Below are positions 17,121-25,699 of a DNA stretch of 64,000 bases, piece after piece. Under the pieces are notes generated by a model, which saw only the letters and a list, made by a program, of their open reading frames with translations, had not been told where the DNA came from and did no database searches. This DNA comes from Winogradskyella sp. KYW1333. Lineage in GTDB: Bacteria > Bacteroidota > Bacteroidia > Flavobacteriales > Flavobacteriaceae. The stretch is taken from positions 62,001 to 126,000 of the forward strand of contig NZ_QPHL01000014.1 of the NCBI RefSeq assembly GCF_003335675.1, in the 5' to 3' direction. The translations under genes and the position numbers were made by a program. The stretch's first letter is position 1. Each line of letters starts with the position of its first letter.

Positions 17121-18452
17121 ATGAAATTTATTAAGTCATTATATATACACAAGCAACTCTATATTTATCTAGCAGTTGTATCAGTGTGTTTTCTAATGTC
17201 TTATTGGTTTCCTGTTTTGTACTCACTTGCATGGATATTAATTACAATTGTTATAGTTCTACTTTTTATCGACTTAATGTTTTTATATGGTCCAAAAAAT
17301 GGAATTGATGCTAGACGATTATTACCAGAAAAATTCTCAAATAGCGACAATAATCCAGTACCTATTACAATAAACAGCTCATACAATTTCAAAACATTTA
17401 TAGATGTAATAGACGAATTACCGATGCAGTTTCAAAAACGTGACTTTTCATATAAGATAAGTCTCAACCTTAGTGAAACGCATAATTTCGAATATGCAGT
17501 AAGGCCAATCGATAGAGGCGAATACTATTTTGGGTATCTCAACATTTTTGCCTCTTCAATACTAAAAATAATTAAGCGTAGGTATAGGTTTCAGAACGAA
17601 CAGATGGTAATGGTTTACCCATCAATAATACAAATGCAGAAATATGATTTCTTGGCTATTAGTAATTCACTTACCCAAATAGGACTTAAAAAAATTAGGC
17701 GTATTGGTCATACTTCAGAATTTGAGCAAATTAAAGAATATGTGCTCGGTGATGACTTTAGAACAGTTAATTGGAAAGCTACAGCCAAGCATGGTGAGTT
17801 AATGGTCAATCAATACCAAGACGAAAAGTCCCAACCAATATATTCTGTAATAGATACAGGAAGGGTAATGAAAATGCCATTTGACGGATTAAAACTATTA
17901 GACTATGCCATAAATTCTACTTTGGCTTTTAGTAATGTTGCCCTTAAGAAACATGATAAAGTAGGCATGCTTTCGTTTTCTAGAAAAATTGAATCTTTTC
18001 TACCTGCACTTCACAAGATCACCTATTTAAACCGAATACTAGAAACACTTTATAACGTTGACACCCAGTTTAACGACAGTGATTTTGGGCTTTTATATGC
18101 CCAATTAAAACGAAAAGTAACACATCGCAGCTTAATCTTACTTTATACTAATTTTGAACATGTAAGTGCACTTAAACGACAAATGCCTTATCTTCAGGCC
18201 ATATCAAAAAAACACATGCTTGTTGTCGTATTATTTGAAAATACGGAGTTAGATAACATTATTAAAGAAAATGCTGAAGATTTGCAATCCATTTACCATA
18301 AAACCATTGCAGAGAAATTTGCTTTTGAAAAGCGCTTGATGGCAAAAGAATTACAGAAACATGGAATCCAGACCATTTTGACACCTCCTGAAAAACTTAC
18401 AATTAACACAATCAACAAGTATTTAGAAATTAAGGCAAGAGGATTGCTTTAA
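17121..18452 (+). CDS. DUF58 domain-containing protein
   Basis: The 443-residue protein begins with two membrane helices (about 12-55), then an extended beta-rich region and a DUF58/VWA-like domain from about 205, with the hallmark GDDFRTVNWKATAKHGELMV and a following YSVIDTGR strand resembling a degenerate MIDAS fold. I chose the ATG at 17121, seven bases after moxR, over an in-frame start inside moxR. It is the last gene of the SpoIIM-to-DUF58 operon. DUF58 proteins are the usual clients or adaptors of MoxR ATPases. Confidence 0.88.
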   Translation: MKFIKSLYIHKQLYIYLAVVSVCFLMSYWFPVLYSLAWILITIVIVLLFIDLMFLYGPKNGIDARRLLPEKFSNSDNNPVPITINSSYNFKTFIDVIDELPMQFQKRDFSYKISLNLSETHNFEYAVRPIDRGEYYFGYLNIFASSILKIIKRRYRFQNEQMVMVYPSIIQMQKYDFLAISNSLTQIGLKKIRRIGHTSEFEQIKEYVLGDDFRTVNWKATAKHGELMVNQYQDEKSQPIYSVIDTGRVMKMPFDGLKLLDYAINSTLAFSNVALKKHDKVGMLSFSRKIESFLPALHKITYLNRILETLYNVDTQFNDSDFGLLYAQLKRKVTHRSLILLYTNFEHVSALKRQMPYLQAISKKHMLVVVLFENTELDNIIKENAEDLQSIYHKTIAEKFAFEKRLMAKELQKHGIQTILTPPEKLTINTINKYLEIKARGLL

Positions 18453-18538
18453 ACGCTATATTAAATTTAGGCTTACTTTAGTTTTAGCATTTCAGCATCT
18501 TTTTTACAATTCGTCTTGCTCATAATACAATTCGTTAT

Positions 18539-18563
18539 ATACATTTATAATATTATAATGTAT
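18539..18563. promoter_or_regulatory. Imperfect inverted repeat upstream of the DUF2141 gene
   Basis: Arms ATACATTTATAAT and ATTATAATGTAT are mirror images apart from one extra base. The repeat ends 47 bases before the DUF2141 start, where an operator or promoter would be expected. It is very A+T-rich, so it may be fortuitous. Confidence 0.25.
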
Positions 18564-18610
18564 AGATGGATATTTGAATCATCAATCATTAACCATTAAA
18601 CATTATTATC

Positions 18611-19027
18611 ATGAAAAATTTAATTTTAACTATCGTATTTACTCTGACTGCCTTTTTAGGATATTCTCGAGAAAATGGTATAACAATAACTGTTACTGTA
18701 GATAATTTAACTAGTGATAAAGGTATTGCCGCATTTGCACTTCATACTAAAGATACTTTTATGAAAAGTGATGGTATATTGAATGTTGCAAGTACTATTA
18801 AAGATGGAAAAGTAAAGATAACATTTGACAATGTGCAACCTGGTGAGTATGCAATCCTAGGATTACACGATGTCAATGAAAATGGCAGAATGGACTTTAG
18901 CGAAAATGGTATGCCAATAGAGGGATTCGGTACATCTAACAATGTAATGGCCTTCGGTCCTCCTCAATACGAAGACTCAAAATTTAAAATTGAAGACAAA
19001 GATGTAGAGCTCAGTATTCGATTCTAA
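18611..19027 (+). CDS. DUF2141 domain-containing secreted protein
   Basis: The 138-residue protein has a Sec signal peptide (MKNLILTIVFTLTAFLGYS, about 1-19) followed by a single DUF2141 domain, a small beta-sandwich. The conserved GEYAILGLHDVNENGRMD segment (about 79-96) and FGTSNNVMAFGPP (about 106-118) are typical. It should be periplasmic or surface-exposed. It is a single gene with an upstream leader containing ATCAATCAT and a terminator downstream. The function of the family is unknown. Confidence 0.87.
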   Translation: MKNLILTIVFTLTAFLGYSRENGITITVTVDNLTSDKGIAAFALHTKDTFMKSDGILNVASTIKDGKVKITFDNVQPGEYAILGLHDVNENGRMDFSENGMPIEGFGTSNNVMAFGPPQYEDSKFKIEDKDVELSIRF

Positions 19028-19067
19028 AAATGTATCATCAATCAGAAAACTAAATCAATCAAAAAGT

Positions 19068-19095
19068 AAAAGACTGTCTACCATAGCAGTCTTTT
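19068..19095 (+). terminator. Rho-independent terminator after DUF2141 gene
   Basis: Arms AAAAGACTG (19068-19076) and CAGTCTTTT (19087-19095) pair perfectly around a ten-base loop and are followed by further T residues. The hairpin separates the DUF2141 gene from oxyR. Confidence 0.85.
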
Positions 19096-19161
19096 TATTT
19101 GAAGTTTTTCCCATAGATTTTGACAATACTTTTTGTAATTTTATAGACTAAATTTATAATA

Positions 19162-20100
19162 ATGACAATTACGCAATTAAAGTATGCTTTATCCATAGCT
19201 GAACATAAGAACTTTACCAAAGCTGCAGAAAAGTGTTTTGTTACCCAGCCAACATTAAGTACACAAATTCAGAAATTAGAAGATGAATTAGATGTTATAA
19301 TTTTTGATAGAGGTAAAAAACCTATTGAATTAACTGAAGTGGGTAGAAAAATTGTTTTTCAAGCTAGAAATATTGTGAATGAAGCAGAACGGATTCAAGA
19401 CATTGTAGACCAACAAAAAGGATTTATAGGAGGTGAATTTAGACTTGGTATTATTCCAACAGTTATGCCAACGTTATTGCCAATGTTTTTACAGAATTTC
19501 ATTAAGAAATACCCAAAAGTTAAACTAAAAATTGAAGAGCTTACTACTGAAGAAATTTTGACTAGAATTAGTGATGGCCATTTAGATGCTGCAATTGCCG
19601 CAACGCCGTTAGAAAGCGATAATATTAAGGAACGTGTATTGTATTATGAACCTTTTGTTGCGTATGTACCTGCCAATCACAGATTGAGAGATAAAAAAAC
19701 AATTGAGGTTTCAGATCTAGATATTGACGATATGCTATTATTAGAGGATGGCCACTGTTTTAGAGATGGTGTAATAAATCTTTGTAAATCATTTAAAGAT
19801 CATTTAGACGATAGTTTTCAGTTAGAGAGTGGTAGTATTGAAACATTAATTAAGCTTTCTAATGAGGGTCTAGGTATGACACTACTTCCTTACTTGCATA
19901 CCTTAGATGTAAAAGAAAAACTGAATCCAAACCTAAGGCACTTCAAAGAACCTTCACCGGCCAGAGAGGTAAGTATCATATATCATAAAAGCGAACTAAA
20001 AATGCAGATTATAGACGCCTTGCATAATGTTATATCTGGTATAATAAGAGGTGCGATTGCTTTTCAGAATGTAGAGATAATAAGTCCTTTACCTAAATAA
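19162..20100 (+). CDS. oxyR: Hydrogen peroxide-responsive LysR-type regulator OxyR
   Basis: The 312-residue protein is a LysR-type regulator with an N-terminal winged helix-turn-helix (about 1-60; KAAEKCFVTQPTLSTQIQKLE) and a periplasmic-binding-like effector domain. The redox pair falls at Cys199 and Cys208 (GHCFRDGVINLC), exactly the positions and spacing known for E. coli OxyR, so peroxide sensing by disulfide formation is strongly implied. No catalase or ahp gene adjoins it. A bidirectional terminator follows directly after its stop codon. Confidence 0.92.
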   Translation: MTITQLKYALSIAEHKNFTKAAEKCFVTQPTLSTQIQKLEDELDVIIFDRGKKPIELTEVGRKIVFQARNIVNEAERIQDIVDQQKGFIGGEFRLGIIPTVMPTLLPMFLQNFIKKYPKVKLKIEELTTEEILTRISDGHLDAAIAATPLESDNIKERVLYYEPFVAYVPANHRLRDKKTIEVSDLDIDDMLLLEDGHCFRDGVINLCKSFKDHLDDSFQLESGSIETLIKLSNEGLGMTLLPYLHTLDVKEKLNPNLRHFKEPSPAREVSIIYHKSELKMQIIDALHNVISGIIRGAIAFQNVEIISPLPK

Positions 20101-20126
20101 AAAAAGCGACTCGTAAGTCGCTTTTT
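20101..20126. terminator. Bidirectional terminator between oxyR and a convergent small gene
   Basis: Arms AAAAAGCGAC (20101-20110) and GTCGCTTTTT (20117-20126) pair perfectly around a six-base loop. Flanking A and T runs allow function on both strands. It begins immediately after the oxyR stop and ends two bases from the stop of the minus-strand gene. Confidence 0.9.
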
Positions 20127-20127
20127 T

Positions 20128-20325
20128 TTATGCTTTTAAATAAATTAAACATTGATTTAATTCTGGGTTTTGATTGATCAGGGACTGAATAAAAATTCTG
20201 AGATCTTCCAATTCATGAGGCAATAATCTTCTTACTGCTTTTTCTACTTCCTTACAGAATAATACCGCATCAAAACTCACCTTGTTAAGTACAGTTTTGG
20301 TGTACTCGTACATTGCTCTTGCCAT
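20128..20325 (-). CDS. Small conserved protein of unknown function
   Basis: The 65-residue protein (starts MARAMYEYTKTVLNKVSFD) is predicted to be mostly helical and soluble, with a central basic and acidic helix (FCKEVEKAVRRLLPHELEDLR). I recall similar short proteins from other Flavobacteriaceae but no named domain. It shares a bidirectional terminator with oxyR, which supports it as a real transcription unit. No partner or function can be read from the context. Confidence 0.7.
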   Translation of the reverse strand: MARAMYEYTKTVLNKVSFDAVLFCKEVEKAVRRLLPHELEDLRIFIQSLINQNPELNQCLIYLKA

Positions 20326-20536
20326 ATTTTACTTTTGGATTTTAGGTTCAACAAAATGTAGATTTCTTCTATAGGCTATTGTTTCATATTTATTCTAAAT
20401 TTAGAAAAAAAAACAATCGATTATAAGTGTTTAACAGCTTTTTATGTTAAATGTTGTGTTTATCCGATAATACACTTTTTGTAGAAAAGGTAATTCTTAC
20501 AACTTAACCTTTTGACTTTCATAATGTTGTATTGGT

Positions 20537-21364
20537 CTAAAATCTATTATCTCCATCTAAAATATCACCTAGTCCACCTAAGATACTACCCTCACCTCTA
20601 TCCTTACCACCAGTGCGTGGTGCCGAAGCAATTATTCTATTTGCCAATCTGCTAAATGGCAAGGATTGTACATACACCTTACCAGGTCCCTGAAGTTTTG
20701 CAAAGAATAATCCTTCGCCTCCAAAAATTGAATTTTTAATACCTCCTACATATTCAATATCATAATCCACGTCTTGTGTAAACCCAACTATGCATCCTGT
20801 ATCTACTCGTAAGGTTTCTCCTGGTTGTAATGTTTTCTCTGCCATAGTGCCACCAGCATGCACAAATGCCATACCATCACCTTCTAATTTTTGCATTATA
20901 AAACCTTCGCCACCAAAAAGACCTCTTCCTAATTTCTTTGAAAATTCAATACCTACACTCACGCCTTTTGCCGCACATAAAAAAGCGTCCTTTTGACATA
21001 TAAACTTACCTCCAAACTCTGTTAAATCAATAGGAACGATTTTACCTGGATAAGGAGAAGCAAAAGATACATTTCGCTTTCCAGTTAGATCATTATAAAA
21101 GGCTGTCATAAAAAGACTTTCTCCAGTAAGTATTCGTTTGCCAGCACCCAATATTTTCCCTAAGAATCCCTTATCTTTTAGGGAACCATCACCAAAAATA
21201 GTATCCATTTTAATACCATCATCCATCATCATAAAACTTCCCGATTCTGCAATAACCGCTTCTTGAGCGTCTAACTCTATTTCAACATATTGCATTTCTT
21301 CGCCGTATATTCGGTAATCTATTTCGTGTGCATTTCTATCGCTGAAATCTGGCAATTTTTCCAT
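20537..21364 (-). CDS. AIM24/TIGR00266 family protein
   Basis: The 275-residue protein is a full AIM24 (TIGR00266) double-psi beta-barrel-like protein. Repeated glycine-rich motifs GRGLFGGEGFIMQKLEGDG and NSIFGGEGLFFAKLQGPG mark the two halves, and VEIELDAQEAVIAESGSFM opens the domain. It is soluble, with no signal peptide. The DUF4442 gene lies upstream on the same strand with a 64-base gap. The family is widespread, and its biochemical function in bacteria is unknown. Confidence 0.88.
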   Translation of the reverse strand: MEKLPDFSDRNAHEIDYRIYGEEMQYVEIELDAQEAVIAESGSFMMMDDGIKMDTIFGDGSLKDKGFLGKILGAGKRILTGESLFMTAFYNDLTGKRNVSFASPYPGKIVPIDLTEFGGKFICQKDAFLCAAKGVSVGIEFSKKLGRGLFGGEGFIMQKLEGDGMAFVHAGGTMAEKTLQPGETLRVDTGCIVGFTQDVDYDIEYVGGIKNSIFGGEGLFFAKLQGPGKVYVQSLPFSRLANRIIASAPRTGGKDRGEGSILGGLGDILDGDNRF

Positions 21365-21428
21365 AATGTATTTTATTTAATGATTGATACTAGTAATAAG
21401 TTGAATACAATTCTATTTTGTTACACTA

Positions 21429-21887
21429 CTATCTGGATTTCACCTTTAATGTCCATTCAAAATTAAAGGAGGAAACTTGTATGCCCTCTTCGTTAATTCC
21501 ATTTGCATTTAACCAAACTGTTTGTCCCTCACCTGTTTTGATAGCCTTATCTATGGCTTCATTTATTTTCAAACCTTCATGACAAGTAAACTTAATTCTA
21601 CCTGTAGCTTTCTTTGTGAAAGAAGCACTGTTATTTGCTACAAGCATTGAAATATTTTTACCACTTTCCTTTATCTTCTTCATCACCAAGGCACCTGTAG
21701 TAAGTTCTGCTGCCATACCCTGGACAGCCCAAAACATAGATTTAAATGGATTTTGATTGATCCACCGATGTTTTACGGTAACAACACAAGTAGTATCTGT
21801 TATTGTTTTGGTCCTTACTCCCGTCAGAAATGCAGCTGGTAATTTAAAAAGTAAAAAGGTGTTAAGTTTTGAGGGTGTTATTTTCAT
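21429..21887 (-). CDS. DUF4442 domain-containing protein (hotdog fold)
   Basis: The 152-residue protein corresponds to a single DUF4442 domain, a thioesterase-like hotdog fold. Visible marks are HRWINQNPFKSMFWAVQGMAAE (about 40-61), where the long helix of the hotdog would lie, and the regular beta strands after it. The family is related to acyl-CoA thioesterases, but no catalytic residue set is proven. It may share a transcript with the AIM24 gene. Confidence 0.8.
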   Translation of the reverse strand: MKITPSKLNTFLLFKLPAAFLTGVRTKTITDTTCVVTVKHRWINQNPFKSMFWAVQGMAAELTTGALVMKKIKESGKNISMLVANNSASFTKKATGRIKFTCHEGLKINEAIDKAIKTGEGQTVWLNANGINEEGIQVSSFNFEWTLKVKSR

Positions 21888-21994
21888 TTATCACAGATTA
21901 TTAGACTAAAATAAAGTAAATATACAAGTTCCACTAATGTTAATATTTTGTTAATTTTTAGTACTATGCGTAACATAATACCTTTTAAAAGACA

Positions 21995-22002
21995 TATATT
22001 TG
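21995..22002 (+). promoter_or_regulatory. Putative -7 promoter box for the DUF4870 gene
   Basis: TATATTTG is a perfect TAnnTTTG match and lies 28 bases before the ATG at 22031. A clear -33 element was not found. Confidence 0.45.
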
Positions 22003-22030
22003 TATAAGCAACTATTATATACTTTTAAAA

Positions 22031-22477
22031 ATGATAGATAATCACTATAAAAATCTAGCAACATTTATACATCTTTCAACATTTTCCAGATTTATTATAC
22101 CATTTGGAAATTTCATTGGGCCTATAGTTTTATGGGGTGCTAATAAGAATAAATCAGAGTTTGTAGATAAGCATGGCAAACAAGCCATAAACTTTCAAAT
22201 GAGTATATTTCTATATGCCATAATTATAGGAACTATTAGTGTACCCTTTTTCATCTTTAAATTATTTGATGGCATGAGTGTATTTGATTTTAGAGGATTC
22301 AACAATTTCCATATCAATATTGGTGAGCCTTCTCCTCTATTATATATTGGTGGTGGTTTAGGTGTTTTAGCAGTAATAGCATTTATCATTGAACTAGCAC
22401 TTATTGTAAAGGCCAGTATTTCTGCCAGAGATGGGCAATTGTATAATTATCCATTAACAATTAACTTTTTGAAATAG
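22031..22477 (+). CDS. DUF4870 domain-containing membrane protein
   Basis: The 148-residue protein has the DUF4870 (Tic20-like) arrangement: an N-terminal THLSTF-like helix, GPIVLWGANKNKSEFVDKHGKQAINFQ (a conserved polar loop split here by residue, about 31-57) and three to four membrane helices. It precedes the PadR-PspC genes with a 62-base gap and may belong to the same regulon. The function of the family is unknown. Confidence 0.85.
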   Translation: MIDNHYKNLATFIHLSTFSRFIIPFGNFIGPIVLWGANKNKSEFVDKHGKQAINFQMSIFLYAIIIGTISVPFFIFKLFDGMSVFDFRGFNNFHINIGEPSPLLYIGGGLGVLAVIAFIIELALIVKASISARDGQLYNYPLTINFLK

Positions 22478-22539
22478 CATATAAATCATCATAATCAATC
22501 AAAAAATGAACAGTTAATCGAATTTAAGATACTATTAAT

Positions 22540-22881
22540 ATGAAAATAGAAAACACAAAAGCACAAATGCGTAAAGGTGTCCTGGAATATTGCATCTTGT
22601 CTATTTTAAAGGACGAAGATGCCTATGTTGCAGAAATTCTCGGAACACTAAAGGACGCAAAAATGCTTGTAGTAGAAGGAACAATTTATCCTTTGCTCAC
22701 AAGATTGAAAAATGCTGGATTACTGAATTACCGTTGGGAAGAATCCACATCTGGACCACCAAGAAAATATTATGGTCTTACGGAAACAGGTAAATTGTTT
22801 CTGAATGAATTAAACACTACTTGGAGTGAATTACAAAATGCCGTTAACCTAGTAACAAGTACAAAAACAACAAAAAAATGA
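22540..22881 (+). CDS. PadR family transcriptional regulator
   Basis: The 113-residue protein is a minimal PadR winged helix-turn-helix regulator: MRKGVLEYCILSILKDEDAY at the start, VVEGTIYPLLTRLKNAGLL as the recognition helix region, and SGPPRKYYGLTETGKLFL as the wing. The length fits the short PadR-s2 group. Its stop overlaps the start of the PspC gene (ATGA), which makes the PspC/DUF2807 genes its likely targets. The effector is unknown. Confidence 0.92.
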   Translation: MKIENTKAQMRKGVLEYCILSILKDEDAYVAEILGTLKDAKMLVVEGTIYPLLTRLKNAGLLNYRWEESTSGPPRKYYGLTETGKLFLNELNTTWSELQNAVNLVTSTKTTKK

Positions 22882-24659
22882 ATAAAACAGTCAATATAAA
22901 TTTAGCAGGTGTATTTTTCCATATAGATGAAGATGCATATCTTAAATTATCACGCTATCTTGAGGCTATAAAACGTTCATTTACAGACTCTCAAGGACGA
23001 TCAGAAATTATTTCAGATATAGAGGCACGTATTGCCGAATTATTCTCAGAACGTATTCAAAATGAAAAACAAGTCGTAGGAATAAAGTTGGTTGACGAAG
23101 TCATTACTATAATGGGACAACCAGAGGATTATTTGGTAGATGACGAAATATTTGAAGATGAACCTCAACCAAGACAATCTTATAGCTCTAGAACAACTAA
23201 AAAATTATTTAGAGATACGGTTAACTCTTATATTGGAGGTGTAGCAGCAGGATTGAGCCACTATTTTGGAATAGATGCAATTTGGATGCGTTTACTTTGG
23301 ATTCTTTTAACCATTGGATCTGGTGGTACTTTTATACTTATATATTTAATTTTTTGGGCCTTAGTACCAGAAGCTGTTACCACAGCAGAAAAACTAACAA
23401 TGACTGGTGATCCTGTAAATATTACCAACATTGAAAAAAAAATTAAAGACGGTATTGATACTGTATCCGAAAAAGTTAGGAATGTAGATTTAAAAAAGCA
23501 CGGAGAAAAAATTAAGGAAGGAATTGATTCTGTTTCAGACAATATTTCAGAAACGGTCAAAAATGTAGATTTTCAGAAGCAAAGTAATAAGCTAAAATCT
23601 AGTTCGCAAAATTTCTTTGACACACTAGGAACCATTATTATGTTTTTCCTAAAAGTTATTGCAAAGTTCATCGGAGTTATTTTAATCATTGTAGGTATTA
23701 GTACTTTGATAAGTTTAATAGTTGCATTTTTCACTGTTGGAATTACTGATGCTGTACATTTCCCTGGTATGGATTTTATTGATGCTGCAAACTCAGCCAA
23801 TATTCCTCTGTGGTTAATGTCTATGCTTATATTCTTTGCCATTGGTATTCCATTCTTTTTTGTGTTCTACTTAGGTCTTAAAATCTTAGTAAACAACTTA
23901 AAGTCTATAGGGAATGTTGCCAAGTTTACATTACTTGGTATCTGGCTCATGGCAATAATCGGATTATTTGTTATCGGAGTAAAACAGGCCACTGAACATG
24001 CCTTTGATGCAAAATTTACGGTGAAAGAACAATTAGATGTTACTGCTAATGACACCTTAAAAATTAATATGGTAAGTGATAGTAATTACAATGGATACTA
24101 TTACAGACGCAACAATAATTATAGACTTGTGGAAGATGAAAATGGTCGCACTATTATATCCTCAGATATTAGATTGGTAGTGAGATCTACCAAAGATTCG
24201 TTAGCCTCTATGGTTATTGAAAAACAAGCTCGAGGAAGCAGTTATGACATCGCACGAAATAGAGCTGAAAACATCAATTATAGCTATACGTTAAATGATG
24301 GAAAACTAGACCTTAGTTCTTATTTAACAACTGATATTGAAAATAAATTCAGCGAACAAGAAGTAATGGTGATATTATATGTTCCTGAGGGTACAGTTAT
24401 TTATGCAGATGATAACACCTATAGTTTTCACAGAAATTCAAGTTATTACAATGATATTTTAGATAACGGAATGGAAGAACAGTATTTGAAAATTATAGAA
24501 GATGGTACTGAATGTTTAGATTGTGAGATCGAAGAAGAAGATGAAAATTTAGATGAGACGAACTCAGATAATAACCAAATTATTACAGAAGAAAAACCAG
24601 ACGTAAGTATTCAAATCAATGAAGAAGAAGGTGTTAATATTGAAGTAAATGACAATTGA
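22878..24659 (+). CDS. PspC domain-containing membrane protein
   Basis: The 593-residue protein has a soluble N-terminal region (about 1-100; NINLAGVFFHIDEDAYLKL, as in other Bacteroidota PspC proteins), a PspC domain at about 110-170 (FRDTVNSYIGGVAAGLSHYF and IYLIFWALVPEA), a coiled linker with two near-repeats around NVDLKKH and NVDFQKQ, three further membrane helices (about 250-375), and a C-terminal periplasmic region ending in an acidic tail. PspC proteins respond to envelope stress. It is coupled to the PadR gene and followed by a DUF2807 lipoprotein. Confidence 0.88.
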   Translation: MNKTVNINLAGVFFHIDEDAYLKLSRYLEAIKRSFTDSQGRSEIISDIEARIAELFSERIQNEKQVVGIKLVDEVITIMGQPEDYLVDDEIFEDEPQPRQSYSSRTTKKLFRDTVNSYIGGVAAGLSHYFGIDAIWMRLLWILLTIGSGGTFILIYLIFWALVPEAVTTAEKLTMTGDPVNITNIEKKIKDGIDTVSEKVRNVDLKKHGEKIKEGIDSVSDNISETVKNVDFQKQSNKLKSSSQNFFDTLGTIIMFFLKVIAKFIGVILIIVGISTLISLIVAFFTVGITDAVHFPGMDFIDAANSANIPLWLMSMLIFFAIGIPFFFVFYLGLKILVNNLKSIGNVAKFTLLGIWLMAIIGLFVIGVKQATEHAFDAKFTVKEQLDVTANDTLKINMVSDSNYNGYYYRRNNNYRLVEDENGRTIISSDIRLVVRSTKDSLASMVIEKQARGSSYDIARNRAENINYSYTLNDGKLDLSSYLTTDIENKFSEQEVMVILYVPEGTVIYADDNTYSFHRNSSYYNDILDNGMEEQYLKIIEDGTECLDCEIEEEDENLDETNSDNNQIITEEKPDVSIQINEEEGVNIEVNDN

Positions 24660-24726
24660 GACACAATTATTGACAATTCAGTCTTATTTAATTCAATCTA
24701 AAGAACCTTCATCATAAATTTGAACT

Positions 24727-24740
24727 ATCAATCAATCAAA
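24727..24740 (+). repeat. ATCAATCAATCA leader repeat before the DUF2807 lipoprotein gene
   Basis: Three tandem ATCA units lie in the leader 43 bases before the ATG at 24783, with a further TCAATCA closer to the start. The motif recurs in other leaders and trailers of this window. Confidence 0.45.
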
Positions 24741-24782
24741 CAACGATTTTACTAAATCAATTTTCAATCAAAAAAAGAAATC

Positions 24783-25511
24783 ATGAGCACATTAGTAAGA
24801 ATTATTATTACAAGCATCATTAGTTTATTAATGGTATCCTGTATCATGGACACAAACTTCGGCATAGGAGTCGATGGGAATGGTAAAGTTATCAGTTCGG
24901 ATAGAAATATCTCAGATGACTTTAAGAGTATTAAGGTTAGTCAAGGGTTAGATCTTTATATAACACAAGGCAATTCTGTAGACCTAACAGTTGAAGCAGA
25001 TGAAAATCTGCATGAACTTATAATGACAGAGGTAGAAAACAATGTATTAAAAATTTACACTACTGAAAATATTAGACGTGCATCCTCTAGAAAAATTCTA
25101 CTTGGAATTACCGATCTTGAAGCTATAAAAGCAACAAGTGGCAGTGATGTTAGATCTACAAATGTCATTGAAGTTGACGAACTAGAATTAAATTCAACAA
25201 GTGGTAGCGATATTAGATTAGATGTTAAAACAGAATCCTTAAACTGTCATTCTACAAGCGGTAGCGACATTATACTTAGTGGTACAACCAAAGTTCTGAT
25301 AGCAGAAGCCACAAGTGGAAGTGATATCAGAGCATCTAACCTTATAGCAGTAAAAACTAGAGTTAAGGCAACTAGTGGCGCAGACATCTCTGTTAATACT
25401 TCTAAAGAATTAACAGCTAGAGCCACAAGTGGTGGAGATATTAGGTATTCTGGCAATCCAGAGAAAGTCGAGAAATCTGATAGTTCATCAGGTAGTGTAA
25501 TCAAACAATAA
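24783..25511 (+). CDS. DUF2807 (putative auto-transporter adhesin head GIN) lipoprotein
   Basis: The 242-residue protein has a lipoprotein signal (LLMVSC, Cys20) and then a DUF2807 domain. From residue 118 it consists of seven turns of about 18-21 residues, each centred on T/SSG[SAG]D[VI] (positions 118, 139, 158, 177, 197, 215 and a terminal SSGS at 235), which fits a right-handed beta-solenoid with a Ser/Asp ladder. An earlier ISDDFKSIKVSQGLDLYI segment matches the usual start of the family. It follows PspC and precedes a second DUF2807 gene. Confidence 0.87.
   Translation: MSTLVRIIITSIISLLMVSCIMDTNFGIGVDGNGKVISSDRNISDDFKSIKVSQGLDLYITQGNSVDLTVEADENLHELIMTEVENNVLKIYTTENIRRASSRKILLGITDLEAIKATSGSDVRSTNVIEVDELELNSTSGSDIRLDVKTESLNCHSTSGSDIILSGTTKVLIAEATSGSDIRASNLIAVKTRVKATSGADISVNTSKELTARATSGGDIRYSGNPEKVEKSDSSSGSVIKQ
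25134..25500 (+). repeat. Seven-fold SGSD solenoid repeat inside the DUF2807 lipoprotein
   Basis: The coding sequence repeats an ACAAGTGGTAGCGATATTAG-like unit about every 60 bases. The codons differ between units, so the repeat is maintained at protein level and is not a recent DNA duplication. Confidence 0.75.
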
Positions 25512-25576
25512 ATCAATCAAATAAAGTGTTATTGGTTAATTACTTTAAACGCTTAAGTATTTTACAACCAATCAGT

Positions 25577-25620
25577 TAAAGACCATTTTAAACTCAATAA
25601 TAGAGTTTGGGATGGTTTTT
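25577..25620 (+). terminator. Terminator after the PspC-DUF2807 unit
   Basis: A long hairpin pairs AAAGACCAT and AACTC (25578-25595) with GAGTT and ATGGTTTTT (25603-25620), with a small internal loop, and ends in a T run. It separates the first DUF2807 gene from the second. Confidence 0.75.
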
Positions 25621-25660
25621 GTATATATTTGTTAAACAGCTATAAAAGTGACCAAAAAAT

Positions 25661-25668
25661 TAACTTTG
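25661..25668 (+). promoter_or_regulatory. Putative -7 promoter box for the second DUF2807 gene
   Basis: TAACTTTG is a perfect TAnnTTTG match 31 bases before the ATG at 25700. A second perfect match (TATATTTG, 25624-25631) lies upstream, so there may be two promoters; the TTTG of that upstream copy could also serve as a -33 element. Confidence 0.5.
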
Positions 25669-25699
25669 GGTCTTAATAGCATTTAATAATATAGATTAA

